From Hyphomonas sp. (GTDB lineage: Bacteria; Pseudomonadota; Alphaproteobacteria; Caulobacterales; Hyphomonadaceae), in NCBI RefSeq assembly GCF_017792385.1, contig NZ_CP051230.1:2852001-2916000 (forward strand): 64,000 bases of DNA, written 5' to 3'. A model generated the notes under the pieces. It was not told the origin of the DNA and ran no database searches. It saw only the letters and a program-made list of their open reading frames with translations. Below are positions 34,545-43,181 of the stretch, one piece after another (the first letter of the stretch is position 1; each line of letters begins with the position of its first letter). Position numbers and translations under genes: made by a program.

Positions 34545-35105
34545 TCAGGCTGTGCCGGGGTGAATCTGCAGGCGTCCGCTGTCGATGCCGAGCTGGTGCA
34601 GCGCGGCGTCCCATTTGTCATCATGGTCTGCGCCGAAGACGAGGTCCGGGCTGGGATCGGCGACCAGCCAGGCATTTTCCGCCAGTTCATATTCGATCTG
34701 GCCGGCGCCCCAGCCGGAATAGCCCAGCGCGAGCACCGACCGGGCCGGCCGATGGGCAGAGGCGATCGCGGTCAGGATGTCCCGTGTGGCCGTCATGCAG
34801 AATGTGCCATCAATCTCGAGCGTCGCGCCCTCGCTGATGACATCATCCGTGTGCAGTACGAAGCCCCGGTCGCTGCTGACCGGTCCGCCATCCAGCACGA
34901 GGTCTTCGGGAATGTCGATCTCGACCGGCACGTCCAGCTGATCGAGCAATTGGGGCAGGGTCAGGCCCTGCATGGGCTTGTTGAGGACGATGCCCATCGC
35001 GAATTCGGGGGAATGCGCGCAGACCAGGATGACAGACCGGGTAAATCTGGGATCGCCTATGCCGGGCAAGGCGATCAGCAATTTGCCTGTCAGGTCGACA
35101 TCCAT
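34545..35105 (-). CDS. YqgE/AlgH family protein
   Basis: This 186-residue protein belongs to the conserved UPF0301 (DUF179) family. Visible hallmarks are GKLLIALPGIGDPRFTRSVI, AMGIVLNKP, LDGGPVSSDRGFVLH and the LGYSGWGAGQIEYEL block at about residue 132. The molecular function of the family is unsettled; AlgH was first described as an alginate regulator in Pseudomonas. It is convergent with the EAL gene (no gap) and divergent from the peroxiredoxin gene. Confidence 0.93.
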   Translation of the reverse strand: MDVDLTGKLLIALPGIGDPRFTRSVILVCAHSPEFAMGIVLNKPMQGLTLPQLLDQLDVPVEIDIPEDLVLDGGPVSSDRGFVLHTDDVISEGATLEIDGTFCMTATRDILTAIASAHRPARSVLALGYSGWGAGQIEYELAENAWLVADPSPDLVFGADHDDKWDAALHQLGIDSGRLQIHPGTA

Positions 35106-35224
35106 GAGGGCTACCTTTCCAGACCGATGCTGGGCGAAATCCCGGGGCTTGGCAAGGGCGTGCCCGCTTGTCGCCGGGCCGCTGGCGGTCTAATTGGGCA
35201 GGACAGCATCAAGGAGACCAGCTG

Positions 35225-35707
35225 ATGAGCATCAAAGTCGGAGACAAGCTTCCGGACGCCACCTTCATGGAAATGACCGCCGACGGCCCCCAGCCGCGCA
35301 CGACGGACCAGGTGTTCGGCGGCAAGACGATCGCGCTGTTTGCCGTGCCCGGCGCCTATACGCCGACCTGTTCGGCCCGCCACCTGCCGGGCTTTGTCGA
35401 CAAGGCCGGCGACCTGAAGTCGAAGGGGGTGGACGAGATTGTCTGCACGTCCGTGAATGACGTCTTCGTCATGGGCGCCTGGGGCAAGGATGCCGGCGCG
35501 GGCGAGACCGTGCGCATGCTGGCAGACGGCAATGGCGCTTTCGCCAAGGCGATCGGCCTGGAAATGGATGCCAGCGGATTCGGCATGGGCCAGCGCTCGC
35601 AGCGCTATTCCATGATCGTCAAGGACGGTACGGTTTCCGAACTCAACGTGGAAGATGGCGGAGAATTCAAGGTGTCCAGCGCCGACTACATGCTGAATCA
35701 ACTTTAA
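35225..35707 (+). CDS. Peroxiredoxin, Prx5 (atypical 2-Cys/1-Cys) type
   Basis: This 160-residue thiol peroxidase has the peroxidatic motif FAVPGAYTPTCSARHLPGF and the second family Cys in DEIVCTSVNDVFVM. It reduces hydroperoxides in the cytoplasm with thioredoxin or glutathione. The ATG at 35225 fits family N-termini (IKVGDKLPDATF); the upstream frame is not conserved. A terminator follows at 35743. Confidence 0.94.
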   Translation: MSIKVGDKLPDATFMEMTADGPQPRTTDQVFGGKTIALFAVPGAYTPTCSARHLPGFVDKAGDLKSKGVDEIVCTSVNDVFVMGAWGKDAGAGETVRMLADGNGAFAKAIGLEMDASGFGMGQRSQRYSMIVKDGTVSELNVEDGGEFKVSSADYMLNQL

Positions 35708-35742
35708 TCCTGAGAAGGTTTCTTAAGCAAGTTGTGCGATCT

Positions 35743-35778
35743 ACGGCGCGTCTGGTGGGGCTGGGCGCGCCGTTTTTC
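35743..35778 (+). terminator. Intrinsic terminator after the Prx5 gene
   Basis: An 8-bp stem ACGGCGCG / CGCGCCGT (35743-35750, 35766-35773) is followed by a T tract. Confidence 0.8.
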
Positions 35779-35847
35779 ATTAAATTCTTATTGAAAAACG
35801 GAAAACCTCTCCCACATTAATTCTGGGTAACAGAAGGAGAGGAATAT

Positions 35848-36759
35848 ATGGATCCGAGTTTTGCCGCTTTCATACTGATCGCCGTGGTCGGCCTGATCGG
35901 GCTGATGTCTGCGTTCAAGTTCGTCCCACAGGGCTACAATTTCACGGTTGAGCGGTTTGGCCGTTACACGCGGACCCTGAATCCCGGCATGTCCATCATC
36001 ACGCCATTTGTCGACCGGGTCGGCCGGAAGATGAACATGATGGAAACCGTGCTGGACGTGCCGCAGCAGGAAGTCATCACCAAGGACAACGCCATGGTGT
36101 CGTGTGACGCCGTGGTCTTCATCCAGGTGGTGGACGCCGTGGCGGCGGCCTATGAGGTCAACAATCTCCATCACGCCATTACCAATCTCGCCCTGACGAA
36201 TATCCGGACCGTGGTCGGTTCCATGGATCTGGACGAGGTCCTGTCCAATCGCGACGACATCAATGCCCGCCTGCTGACCGTGATCGACTCGGCCACCAAT
36301 CCCTGGGGTGTGAAAGTCACGCGGATCGAGATCGCCGATCTCAGCCCGCCGGCCGACATCACCGAAGCCATGGCCCGGCAGATGAAAGCCGAGCGCCTGA
36401 AGCGTGCGGAAATCCTGACGGCCGAAGGCGACAAGCAGTCTGCCATTCTCAAGGCGGAAGGCCAGAAGCAGGCGCAGATCCTGGAGGCTGAAGGCCGCCG
36501 CGAGGCTGCCTTCCGCGATGCCGAGGCCCGTGAGCGTGAAGCCGAGGCCGAGGCCAAGGCCACTGCCATGGTGTCCGAGGCGATCGCCCGTGGCGACGTG
36601 AATGCCGTCAACTACTTCCTCGGCCAGGCCTATGTCGACGCCTTTGCGAAGCTGGCTTCGTCCGAGCAGCAGAAGACGGTCATCATTCCGGCAGAATTCT
36701 CGAGCATCATCGGCACCATTGAGGGCATCAAGGGGCTGAGCGACAAGAAAGGAAGCTGA
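35848..36759 (+). CDS. SPFH/band-7 membrane scaffold protein (QmcA/stomatin-like)
   Basis: This 303-residue protein has an N-terminal membrane anchor (AAFILIAVVGLIGLMSAF), then an SPFH domain (VPQGYNFTVERFGRYTRTLNPG at 27-48) and a long charged coiled coil with repeated AEG motifs (EGDKQSAILKAEGQKQAQ and on). Such proteins oligomerise into membrane rings and scaffold microdomains or proteases. The nfeD-type gene starts 4 bp downstream, the classic SPFH-NfeD pairing. The AT-rich stretch before the ATG contains AGGAGAGG. Confidence 0.93.
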   Translation: MDPSFAAFILIAVVGLIGLMSAFKFVPQGYNFTVERFGRYTRTLNPGMSIITPFVDRVGRKMNMMETVLDVPQQEVITKDNAMVSCDAVVFIQVVDAVAAAYEVNNLHHAITNLALTNIRTVVGSMDLDEVLSNRDDINARLLTVIDSATNPWGVKVTRIEIADLSPPADITEAMARQMKAERLKRAEILTAEGDKQSAILKAEGQKQAQILEAEGRREAAFRDAEAREREAEAEAKATAMVSEAIARGDVNAVNYFLGQAYVDAFAKLASSEQQKTVIIPAEFSSIIGTIEGIKGLSDKKGS

Positions 36760-36763
36760 TCAG

Positions 36764-37234
36764 ATGGAACAGGTCTTTTCCGAACTGACCTTCTGGCACT
36801 GGCTGGTCCTTGGACTGATCCTGTTCGGGATCGAGATGATGACCGGGACCTTCGACCTGCTCATGGTCGCGATCGCCGCCTGGCTGACCGCCGGTTTCGC
36901 CTATTTCGCGCCCGATGCCTGGACGGTGTGGCAGTGGCAGATGGTGATCTTCGGCATCGCCTCCACGGCGCTGATCGTTTTTGGACGTACGGTCCTGTCC
37001 GGTATCCGCAAGAGTTCGCCGGACCATCCGACGCTCAATCGGCGGATGGCGGCCCTGATCGGTGAACGCGGCATGGCCATGGGAGATTTCCTCTCCGGGT
37101 CTGGTCAGGTCCGTATCGGGGATACGGTCTGGCGCGCCGAAGCCGTAGAAGGCGAAATGATCCGGACCGGGGATACGGTGGTTGTCGAAGGGGCCCGGAT
37201 GACGACGGCCCTTGTCCGCCGCGCCACCGCATGA
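36764..37234 (+). CDS. NfeD-family membrane protein (short form)
   Basis: This 156-residue protein has two or three N-terminal membrane helices (WLVLGLILFGIEMM, LLMVAIAAWLTAGFAYF, WQMVIFGIASTALIVFG) and a C-terminal OB-fold domain (GSGQVRIGDTVWRAEAVEGE). The N-terminal ClpP-like protease part of long NfeD proteins is absent. It partners the SPFH protein encoded immediately upstream. Confidence 0.92.
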   Translation: MEQVFSELTFWHWLVLGLILFGIEMMTGTFDLLMVAIAAWLTAGFAYFAPDAWTVWQWQMVIFGIASTALIVFGRTVLSGIRKSSPDHPTLNRRMAALIGERGMAMGDFLSGSGQVRIGDTVWRAEAVEGEMIRTGDTVVVEGARMTTALVRRATA

Positions 37235-37260
37235 CGCACTTGTTTCCATGCCTGAAATGA

Positions 37261-37290
37261 AAAAGCCGGTTCCCTTCGGAACCGGCTTTT
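37261..37290. terminator. Bidirectional terminator between nfeD and bacA
   Basis: A perfect 13-bp stem AAAAGCCGGTTCC / GGAACCGGCTTTT with loop CTTC has A and T tracts on both sides. It can end transcription of nfeD on the plus strand and of bacA on the minus strand. Confidence 0.9.
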
Positions 37291-37313
37291 CTGATGGGCG
37301 TGTGGCGCCGGCC

Positions 37314-37838
37314 TCAGGAGGCGGATGGCGAGATGCCGTAGCCTGCCGGCCCGGACGAGGCCAGTGGCTTGCTCTCATTGGCGGCAGCCGCAGCCTTGGG
37401 TGCCGTGTCTTTCAGCGGATCGTCGGCATGCTTGACCTGGCCCTCGAAGACCGCATTCGACTGGATCTGCAGCGACGAATGGACGATGTCGCCCTTCACA
37501 TGGGCGCCGGTCTCCAGTTCGACCTTGCGCGCGCGAATGGAGCCCTTGATACGGCCCTTCACGCGAACGACTTCTGCCTTCACTTCGCCGGTGATGTGGC
37601 CGCTGGCGCCGATCGTGATGTCGCTGGCAGCAACGTCGCCATCGACGGTTCCGTCAATCTGCAGCGCGCCTTCGGACGACACGGAGCCGTTGATCTTCAT
37701 GTCGGCACAAATGATGGAGGCGGCACGGGCTGCCGGTTTGGACGACGCGCCACGGATGGCGTCCTGGGCCGGTGCGGCTTTCATGGGTTCCGACGGGGTG
37801 GGGGTGGTGTCACTGGATTTGTTATTCTTCGTGAACAT
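37314..37838 (-). CDS. bacA: Bactofilin
   Basis: This 174-residue polymer-forming cytoskeletal protein contains a DUF583 beta-helix core (about 45-135) made of short repeats such as GTVDGDVAASDITIGASG and GRIKGSIRARKVEL, flanked by Pro/Ala-rich disordered tails. The N-terminal MFTKNNK resembles the membrane-binding peptide of bactofilins. Bactofilins polymerise at the inner membrane and localise cell-wall enzymes in stalk and bud formation. The start lies inside the 3' end of the M23 peptidase gene (17-bp overlap), so the two are made together. Confidence 0.95.
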   Translation of the reverse strand: MFTKNNKSSDTTPTPSEPMKAAPAQDAIRGASSKPAARAASIICADMKINGSVSSEGALQIDGTVDGDVAASDITIGASGHITGEVKAEVVRVKGRIKGSIRARKVELETGAHVKGDIVHSSLQIQSNAVFEGQVKHADDPLKDTAPKAAAAANESKPLASSGPAGYGISPSAS

Positions 37839-39048
37839 GGCGGCCTGCTTTCAAAAACTTTACTGGATCATATGCTTTGCCGTTGAACAGCACCTCGAAA
37901 TGGAGGTGATATCCGGTGCTCCGTCCGGTCGTGCCCATTTTCCCCACAAGGTCACCAACTTCCACTGTATCGCCTTTTGATACCGTGATGGACCGAAGGT
38001 GGCCATAGCGCGACTTGAACCCGTAGCCATGGTCGATCTCGACCACACGACCGTAGCCGGAGCGTGCGCCGGCAAAGCTCACTTTGCCCGGACCGGACGC
38101 AATGATCGGTGCTCCGCCATAGGCGGCCACATCAATGCCATTGTGCCAGCGCGGGCGCTTGATGAAAGGATCTACGCGAATTCCGTACGGACTGGTGTAG
38201 CGGAAAGGCACGCCGACGGGCGCGCCAAGCGGCAGGCTTTCAACAATCTGTTCATAATACTGCATTTCGGCCACGCGGGCCTGTGTTTCCGTCAGGCGGT
38301 TGTAGAAGCTGGCATCCTGATCCGACAGGCCGTTGCCGGTGCCGGAGGTCAGATTGGCCATGGACACAAGCGGGCCGCCCATTTCGGCGCTCTCCATGAT
38401 CCGGTCGCTGCCGATTGTGGTCAGCTGGATCACGCTGCGGGCGCGTTCGGCGCGCTCGATGGCCAGATCCTCGGCCTCATCCAGCATGCGCTCCTGATTG
38501 TATTTCAGCTTTCTGACGCTGACGCGGTTGCCGCTCGCATCCAGCGACGCCGTCATGCGGAAGCCGTCGCGCGACTGACGGTCATCTGCCTCTTCGATCG
38601 AGGCCTGAACCAGCAGGTCGGCGCCATCGCCCTTGAGGGCGGAAACTTCGAGGTCTTCATCGCCCTTGAGCTGCTCGAACAATTCCTCAAGCGCCTTCTG
38701 GCGATCTTCCCATTCGGCGGTCTCGCGCTGGAACGCATCGGTGCGCTCCTCGAGCAGCGAGCGGGACAGGGCATCCTTTGCGCGCAGATCCTGAACCCAG
38801 CGCTCATACTTGGCGAGTTCGCGATCATCCGAGCTGCCCGTGAGGGAGCCTGACGAGCCGCCAAGCGCAAAGGTTCCGGTCAGGAAAAGGGTCCAGCCGG
38901 CAAGCGCGGTTGCGCCGACGGCGAAGATGGCCTGCTGCCAGGGAGAAATGGATATGTAGCGGACCGTGCCGCCGCTGCGATGATAGATTTGCCGTTCGGG
39001 AAATGCGCGATCAAACGTCGCTTTGAGATTCGCACTCCATTTCGCCAT
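37822..39048 (-). CDS. lmdC: M23 (LytM) peptidoglycan endopeptidase, LmdC-like
   Basis: This 408-residue inner-membrane protein has a short cytoplasmic N-terminus, a membrane helix at about 38-60 (QAIFAVGATALAGWTLFL), a periplasmic coiled coil (about 72-115) and a C-terminal M23 domain. The zinc ligands are in RWHNGIDVA, RYGHLRS and GYHLHFEV, so the peptidase looks catalytically competent. In Hyphomonas an M23 peptidase co-encoded with bactofilin (LmdC) shapes the cell, and this gene matches in order, topology and overlap. The symbol is given on that basis. The 204 bp upstream, down to bcp, is the likely promoter region. Confidence 0.9.
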   Translation of the reverse strand: MAKWSANLKATFDRAFPERQIYHRSGGTVRYISISPWQQAIFAVGATALAGWTLFLTGTFALGGSSGSLTGSSDDRELAKYERWVQDLRAKDALSRSLLEERTDAFQRETAEWEDRQKALEELFEQLKGDEDLEVSALKGDGADLLVQASIEEADDRQSRDGFRMTASLDASGNRVSVRKLKYNQERMLDEAEDLAIERAERARSVIQLTTIGSDRIMESAEMGGPLVSMANLTSGTGNGLSDQDASFYNRLTETQARVAEMQYYEQIVESLPLGAPVGVPFRYTSPYGIRVDPFIKRPRWHNGIDVAAYGGAPIIASGPGKVSFAGARSGYGRVVEIDHGYGFKSRYGHLRSITVSKGDTVEVGDLVGKMGTTGRSTGYHLHFEVLFNGKAYDPVKFLKAGRHVHEE

Positions 39049-39252
39049 TCACGCCACCCGTCGACTGGAATCACACCGCTTACTGCAACACCACCTACAG
39101 CAAGTTCCCAAACCCGTAGGGAATTAATACCGGAAACACTAAGGGACGAAACCCCTAACGCGCACAATTCCTGAAATAATTCGCTCAACAGGGTAAACCT
39201 GCCGTTAACAATAACTTCCGGGGGGCTAAACCTTGTCATTCAAGGCTTTTAT

Positions 39253-39717
39253 TCAGGCGGGGAGTTCTTCCAGAACGGCCTCTGCATGCCCTTTCACGCG
39301 GACTTTTTTCCAAGATTTAATGATTGTGCCCGAGGGGTCGATCAGGAATGTGGCCCGTGCGACGCCCATATAACGTTTGCCGTACATGTTTTTCTCGACC
39401 CATGTGCCATAAGATTCGGTGGTCTCGCCGGATTCGTCGCTGGCCAGGATCACGTCGAGTTCATGCTTGGCCGCGAATTTTTCATGCTTGGCCATCGGAT
39501 CGCGGGAGACGCCCACGATTTTGGCATTCCGCTTGGCGAACTCGGCAGCCAGAGATGTGAAGTCCTTGGCTTCCGTGGTGCAGCCGGGCGTGTCGTCCTT
39601 CGGATAGAAGTAGAGGACGAGATAGCTGCCCTTGAAATCCTTGAGCTGGATCGGGCCATCGGTTGACGGCATGGAAAAGTCGGGGGCCTTGTCACCTTCC
39701 TGCAGGGATTTCGCCAT
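39253..39717 (-). CDS. bcp: Thioredoxin-dependent thiol peroxidase (Bcp/PrxQ)
   Basis: This 154-residue peroxiredoxin has the peroxidatic motif YPKDDTPGCTTEAKDF (Cys46). In E. coli Bcp a resolving Cys follows five residues later. Here that position is Lys51 and I see no other Cys, so this is a 1-Cys variant. A TTCCTCC complement upstream of the ATG (39719-39725) is its ribosome site. It is divergent from the AsmA-like gene. Confidence 0.94.
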   Translation of the reverse strand: MAKSLQEGDKAPDFSMPSTDGPIQLKDFKGSYLVLYFYPKDDTPGCTTEAKDFTSLAAEFAKRNAKIVGVSRDPMAKHEKFAAKHELDVILASDESGETTESYGTWVEKNMYGKRYMGVARATFLIDPSGTIIKSWKKVRVKGHAEAVLEELPA

Positions 39718-39800
39718 GTTTTCCTCCTATGGTGCGGTCAGGTCCGTGTGCATATATCACTATGGAACGCAATTTTTAGTCGATTTCCGGAGTTTCCGAA

Positions 39801-42800
39801 TTGGTCCGCCAGCCAGCTGCCCTCATCATCCTTGAAATACTCGGCGGATTGATACTTGTGGTGCTGCTCCTGGCAGGGCTTCTTGTCTTCCGCCTGTCCA
39901 GCGGCCCGATCGAACTGGAAATGTTCCGGGACGATATCGAGCGCGCCCTGACCAATTCGCGGGATGGCCGGCCGGTCACCGTGGATGATGTCTTTCTGGA
40001 ATGGTCGGCAGAGGATCGCCGGGTCCTGGTCACTGGATATGATATCCGGATGCTCGACGAGGAGGGCAATGTGGCCGCCGAGGCGGAGCGGGCGCGGATC
40101 GTGCTGTCCGGGTCGGCGCTGGTGCTCGGGGATGTCGAAGTACTGGGACTGAGCCTCGCGGAAGGCTGGGTCGATGTCACCCAGACCGACGAGGGCAAAT
40201 GGTACATTGCCGGGGACCCCTTGCCCGACATCCCGGCCGGGCAGATGCCGCAGACGCCGGGCGAATGGCTTGAGCGGGTCAATGTCGTCCTGCCGATGAT
40301 CCTGACCGTGCTGCGGGAAGAGCAGCAGGAGTTCAGCCTGGAGCGGCTGTCCTACGAAGAATTCGAGATGCGGGTGTTCGGCGCGGACGGCGCACCGCTC
40401 TTCAAGCTGGCCGAGTCGCGCGGGGCCCTGTCGGTCACCGAGGACGGGCTGGCCTTGTCGATGTCCGGCAGCGGGGTTGGAACCGGTCTGCCCGGCGGCA
40501 TGGCCCTGGACATCCGGACAAGCGAGCTGAGCAGCCGCATGCAGGCCTCGCTGGCTGCCGCCCAATGGTCTCTGGCAGACCTGTCAGCGCGGCTCGGTGC
40601 GCGCGGAGAGTCGCTGTCCGGCGTGCCGGCAGACATCACTGTGGAATTCGACACGTCTGCGGCGCAGGGCGTCGAGGAAATCATCATCAAGGCGAAGCTG
40701 GAAGAGGGCATCCTGCCGTTCGGCGAGTCGGGCACGCCGGTGTCGGACCTGGACCTCGCCCTGACCTATGCCGCCGCGCAGGACGATTTGCAGGTCGACT
40801 GGCAGTCGAGCCGGTTTGGGCCCGTGTCCGGCCAGCTGAATTTGGAGATTTTCGACGCGCTCAAGGGCTCCGGCGCGCGGCGGTTCCGCCTGACCAGTCC
40901 TGCGCTCGGCCTGGATGTCACGCCCGTGCTGGAGGCGCCGGTGTCCTTCCTGGATGTGCGAATGAGCGGAATGGCGGATTTCGAATCCCGGCGTCTCAGC
41001 GATACGCGGTTGCAATTCACGTCCGAGGAGGCCGTGTACACGCTGGATGCCGATATCGCGATGCTGGCCGATCGTCAGCCGGGCGAGCCTCCCTTTACCG
41101 GCACGCTGGAACTGGCAACGGAGGGGGTTGTGTCCCGGGAGACCGTGCTGGCGCTGTGGCCGGTAACGCTCGGCACCGGCGCGCGCTCCTTCACGCGCAA
41201 ACGCATCACCAATACCGACATCACCGGACTGCAGGCGCAGCTGACGCTGGCGCGGGACAGCTTTGCCGAGGGCTATCTGCGGGATGAGGATCTCAACCTG
41301 ACCTTCGACATCAATTCCGCGGATGTGAAATTTCTGGATGACCTGCCGGCGGCCCGCAATGCCGTCGGACGCGGCCGCCTGACCGGCAACAGTTTCCGGG
41401 TCATTGTGAATCGCGGCGATTATGGCGGCTGGGCGGTCGATGAAGCGCTGGTCGATTTTCCGGCCTTCAATCCGAAGGGCGAGGATTTCCGGGTTTTCGC
41501 GCGGGGACATGGCCCGGCTGCGAATGTCATCACCACGCTGAACGAGTCGCGGCTGCAGCTCGGCTTTGATGAAACGCGCCTGACCGGCGAGGCCGAAGCG
41601 ACCTTCGAGATGTTCCGCCCGGCGCTGGACAATGTGCCGGACGAGGATGTGCGGTTCACGGCCATTGGCAGGGTGACGGAGGGCGGCCTGAAACGGGCGG
41701 CGCTGGGCATCAATCTGGTCAACGCCGACGCGCAGGTGAAGGTGACGCAGGACGGCCTGACCGTGACCGGCACCGGCGATCTGGGGCCGTCTCCCGTCCA
41801 GTTCACCTGGACGGACGGGTTCCGGGATGGCGACGCGCCTTCGGCCCTGGAAGCGACCGCCATCGTGACGCCGGACGTGCTCAACCGGTTCGGGCTGCCT
41901 GGCCGGGCCTACCTGACGGGAGAAGTGCCGGCAAAAATCCAGGCCTCCATTGAGGATGAGGAAGTGTCGGTCGCCAATGTGGAAATGGATCTCGGCGAGG
42001 CCCGGCTTGATCTGTCAGAGATCGGCTGGATGAAACCGGCTGGCACCGGCGGAGACGTGTCGGTCCATTATGAACGCGTGGCGGACGGGTTTTCCTCCGA
42101 CATATTGTTCACCAGCGAGGATGCGTATCTCGACGGCAAGTTCACGCTGGGCGGCGACTCCCGGCTGGTATCGGCGGACCTGCGCCGCGCCTTCCTGGCT
42201 GATACAGCCGATGTGGCTGGCCAGATCACGCGCAGCGATGACGGCAATCTGCAGGTCGCGCTGACCGGCGCCTATCTAGATCTTTCCGGCGCGCTGCCGG
42301 GCATCGGGGCGCTGGGCGATGCCAATGAGCGAGGCGGCGCGCCGCTGAGCGTCGAGGCGGATGTCGACACGCTGACGCTGGGCGCGGGCATGTATGTGCG
42401 CAATGCCGATGTGTCCTGGCTGTCGACCGTGAACGGCATGCAGAAGCTGTCGGCGACCGGCAAGACCGATGACGGCTCCGAATTCAATATCGATCTGGAT
42501 GGCTCGTCACCGGAAGGCACGCGGATCAAGGTGGTCAGCAGTGATGCGGGCTTCATTGCCAGCGCGTTCCTGGAACTGGACTTTCTGGAGGGCGGGCGGC
42601 TGGACCTCGACGGGCTGCTGGCACGCGACGGGCAGCCCTCGCGCTTTGACATCGCGATCACGAATGGCCGCCTGCACAATGCGCCGTTCCTGACGCAGAT
42701 CCTGTCGCTCGCCTCGCTGCGCGGGCTGGCCGACACGCTGGGCGGGGACGGCGTGTTGTTCTCGCGCATCGACATTCCGCTGACGATTGCCGGGGACCGG

Positions 42801-43181
42801 TATGTGGTGACCGGCGGCAAGGCGCAGGGACCGGCCCTCGGCCTGACGGTGAATGGCTATCTCGGCGCGGACAATGATATCAGTGTCGACGGCGTGCTGG
42901 TGCCCAGCTTCGGCATGAACTCCGCCCTCGGAGGAATTCCGATCATCGGGGATCTGGTGGTCGGGCGGGACGGCGAGGGCGTCTTCTCGCTGACCTACAG
43001 CGTGCGCGGCAGCCTGGAAAAGGCGAATGTCTCGGTCAATCCGCTCTCGGCGCTTGCGCCGGGGGTCATCCGCCGGATCTTCGAGAACCCGGCGGAGACG
43101 AATATTCCTGAAGCCGAAACCCGGCCGGAAGACGTGCCGATCCCGTCGGAACTGCCACCGATTCCCGAAGAGGAATTCTAG
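39801..43181 (+). CDS. Giant AsmA-like / DUF3971 envelope protein (YhdP type)
   Basis: This 1126-residue protein has an N-terminal membrane anchor (LIILEILGGLILVVLLLAGL) and a very long periplasmic beta-rich region. The C-terminus shows the AsmA-like pattern ending FSLTYSVRGSLEKANVSVNPLSALAPG before a Pro/Glu tail. AsmA-like proteins such as YhdP and TamB are thought to form lipid-conducting grooves between inner and outer membranes. The start is a TTG with CGGAG 8 bp before it. No ATG or GTG occurs before the membrane helix, which must be included. The stop overlaps the convergent tyrS stop by 4 bp. Confidence 0.9.
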   Translation: MVRQPAALIILEILGGLILVVLLLAGLLVFRLSSGPIELEMFRDDIERALTNSRDGRPVTVDDVFLEWSAEDRRVLVTGYDIRMLDEEGNVAAEAERARIVLSGSALVLGDVEVLGLSLAEGWVDVTQTDEGKWYIAGDPLPDIPAGQMPQTPGEWLERVNVVLPMILTVLREEQQEFSLERLSYEEFEMRVFGADGAPLFKLAESRGALSVTEDGLALSMSGSGVGTGLPGGMALDIRTSELSSRMQASLAAAQWSLADLSARLGARGESLSGVPADITVEFDTSAAQGVEEIIIKAKLEEGILPFGESGTPVSDLDLALTYAAAQDDLQVDWQSSRFGPVSGQLNLEIFDALKGSGARRFRLTSPALGLDVTPVLEAPVSFLDVRMSGMADFESRRLSDTRLQFTSEEAVYTLDADIAMLADRQPGEPPFTGTLELATEGVVSRETVLALWPVTLGTGARSFTRKRITNTDITGLQAQLTLARDSFAEGYLRDEDLNLTFDINSADVKFLDDLPAARNAVGRGRLTGNSFRVIVNRGDYGGWAVDEALVDFPAFNPKGEDFRVFARGHGPAANVITTLNESRLQLGFDETRLTGEAEATFEMFRPALDNVPDEDVRFTAIGRVTEGGLKRAALGINLVNADAQVKVTQDGLTVTGTGDLGPSPVQFTWTDGFRDGDAPSALEATAIVTPDVLNRFGLPGRAYLTGEVPAKIQASIEDEEVSVANVEMDLGEARLDLSEIGWMKPAGTGGDVSVHYERVADGFSSDILFTSEDAYLDGKFTLGGDSRLVSADLRRAFLADTADVAGQITRSDDGNLQVALTGAYLDLSGALPGIGALGDANERGGAPLSVEADVDTLTLGAGMYVRNADVSWLSTVNGMQKLSATGKTDDGSEFNIDLDGSSPEGTRIKVVSSDAGFIASAFLELDFLEGGRLDLDGLLARDGQPSRFDIAITNGRLHNAPFLTQILSLASLRGLADTLGGDGVLFSRIDIPLTIAGDRYVVTGGKAQGPALGLTVNGYLGADNDISVDGVLVPSFGMNSALGGIPIIGDLVVGRDGEGVFSLTYSVRGSLEKANVSVNPLSALAPGVIRRIFENPAETNIPEAETRPEDVPIPSELPPIPEEEF

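Noticed and set aside
39049..39252. Possible CtrA box (TTAA-N7-TTAA) upstream of lmdC
   Set aside because: Only one half (TTAA at about 39208) is present and the second half is TTCC.
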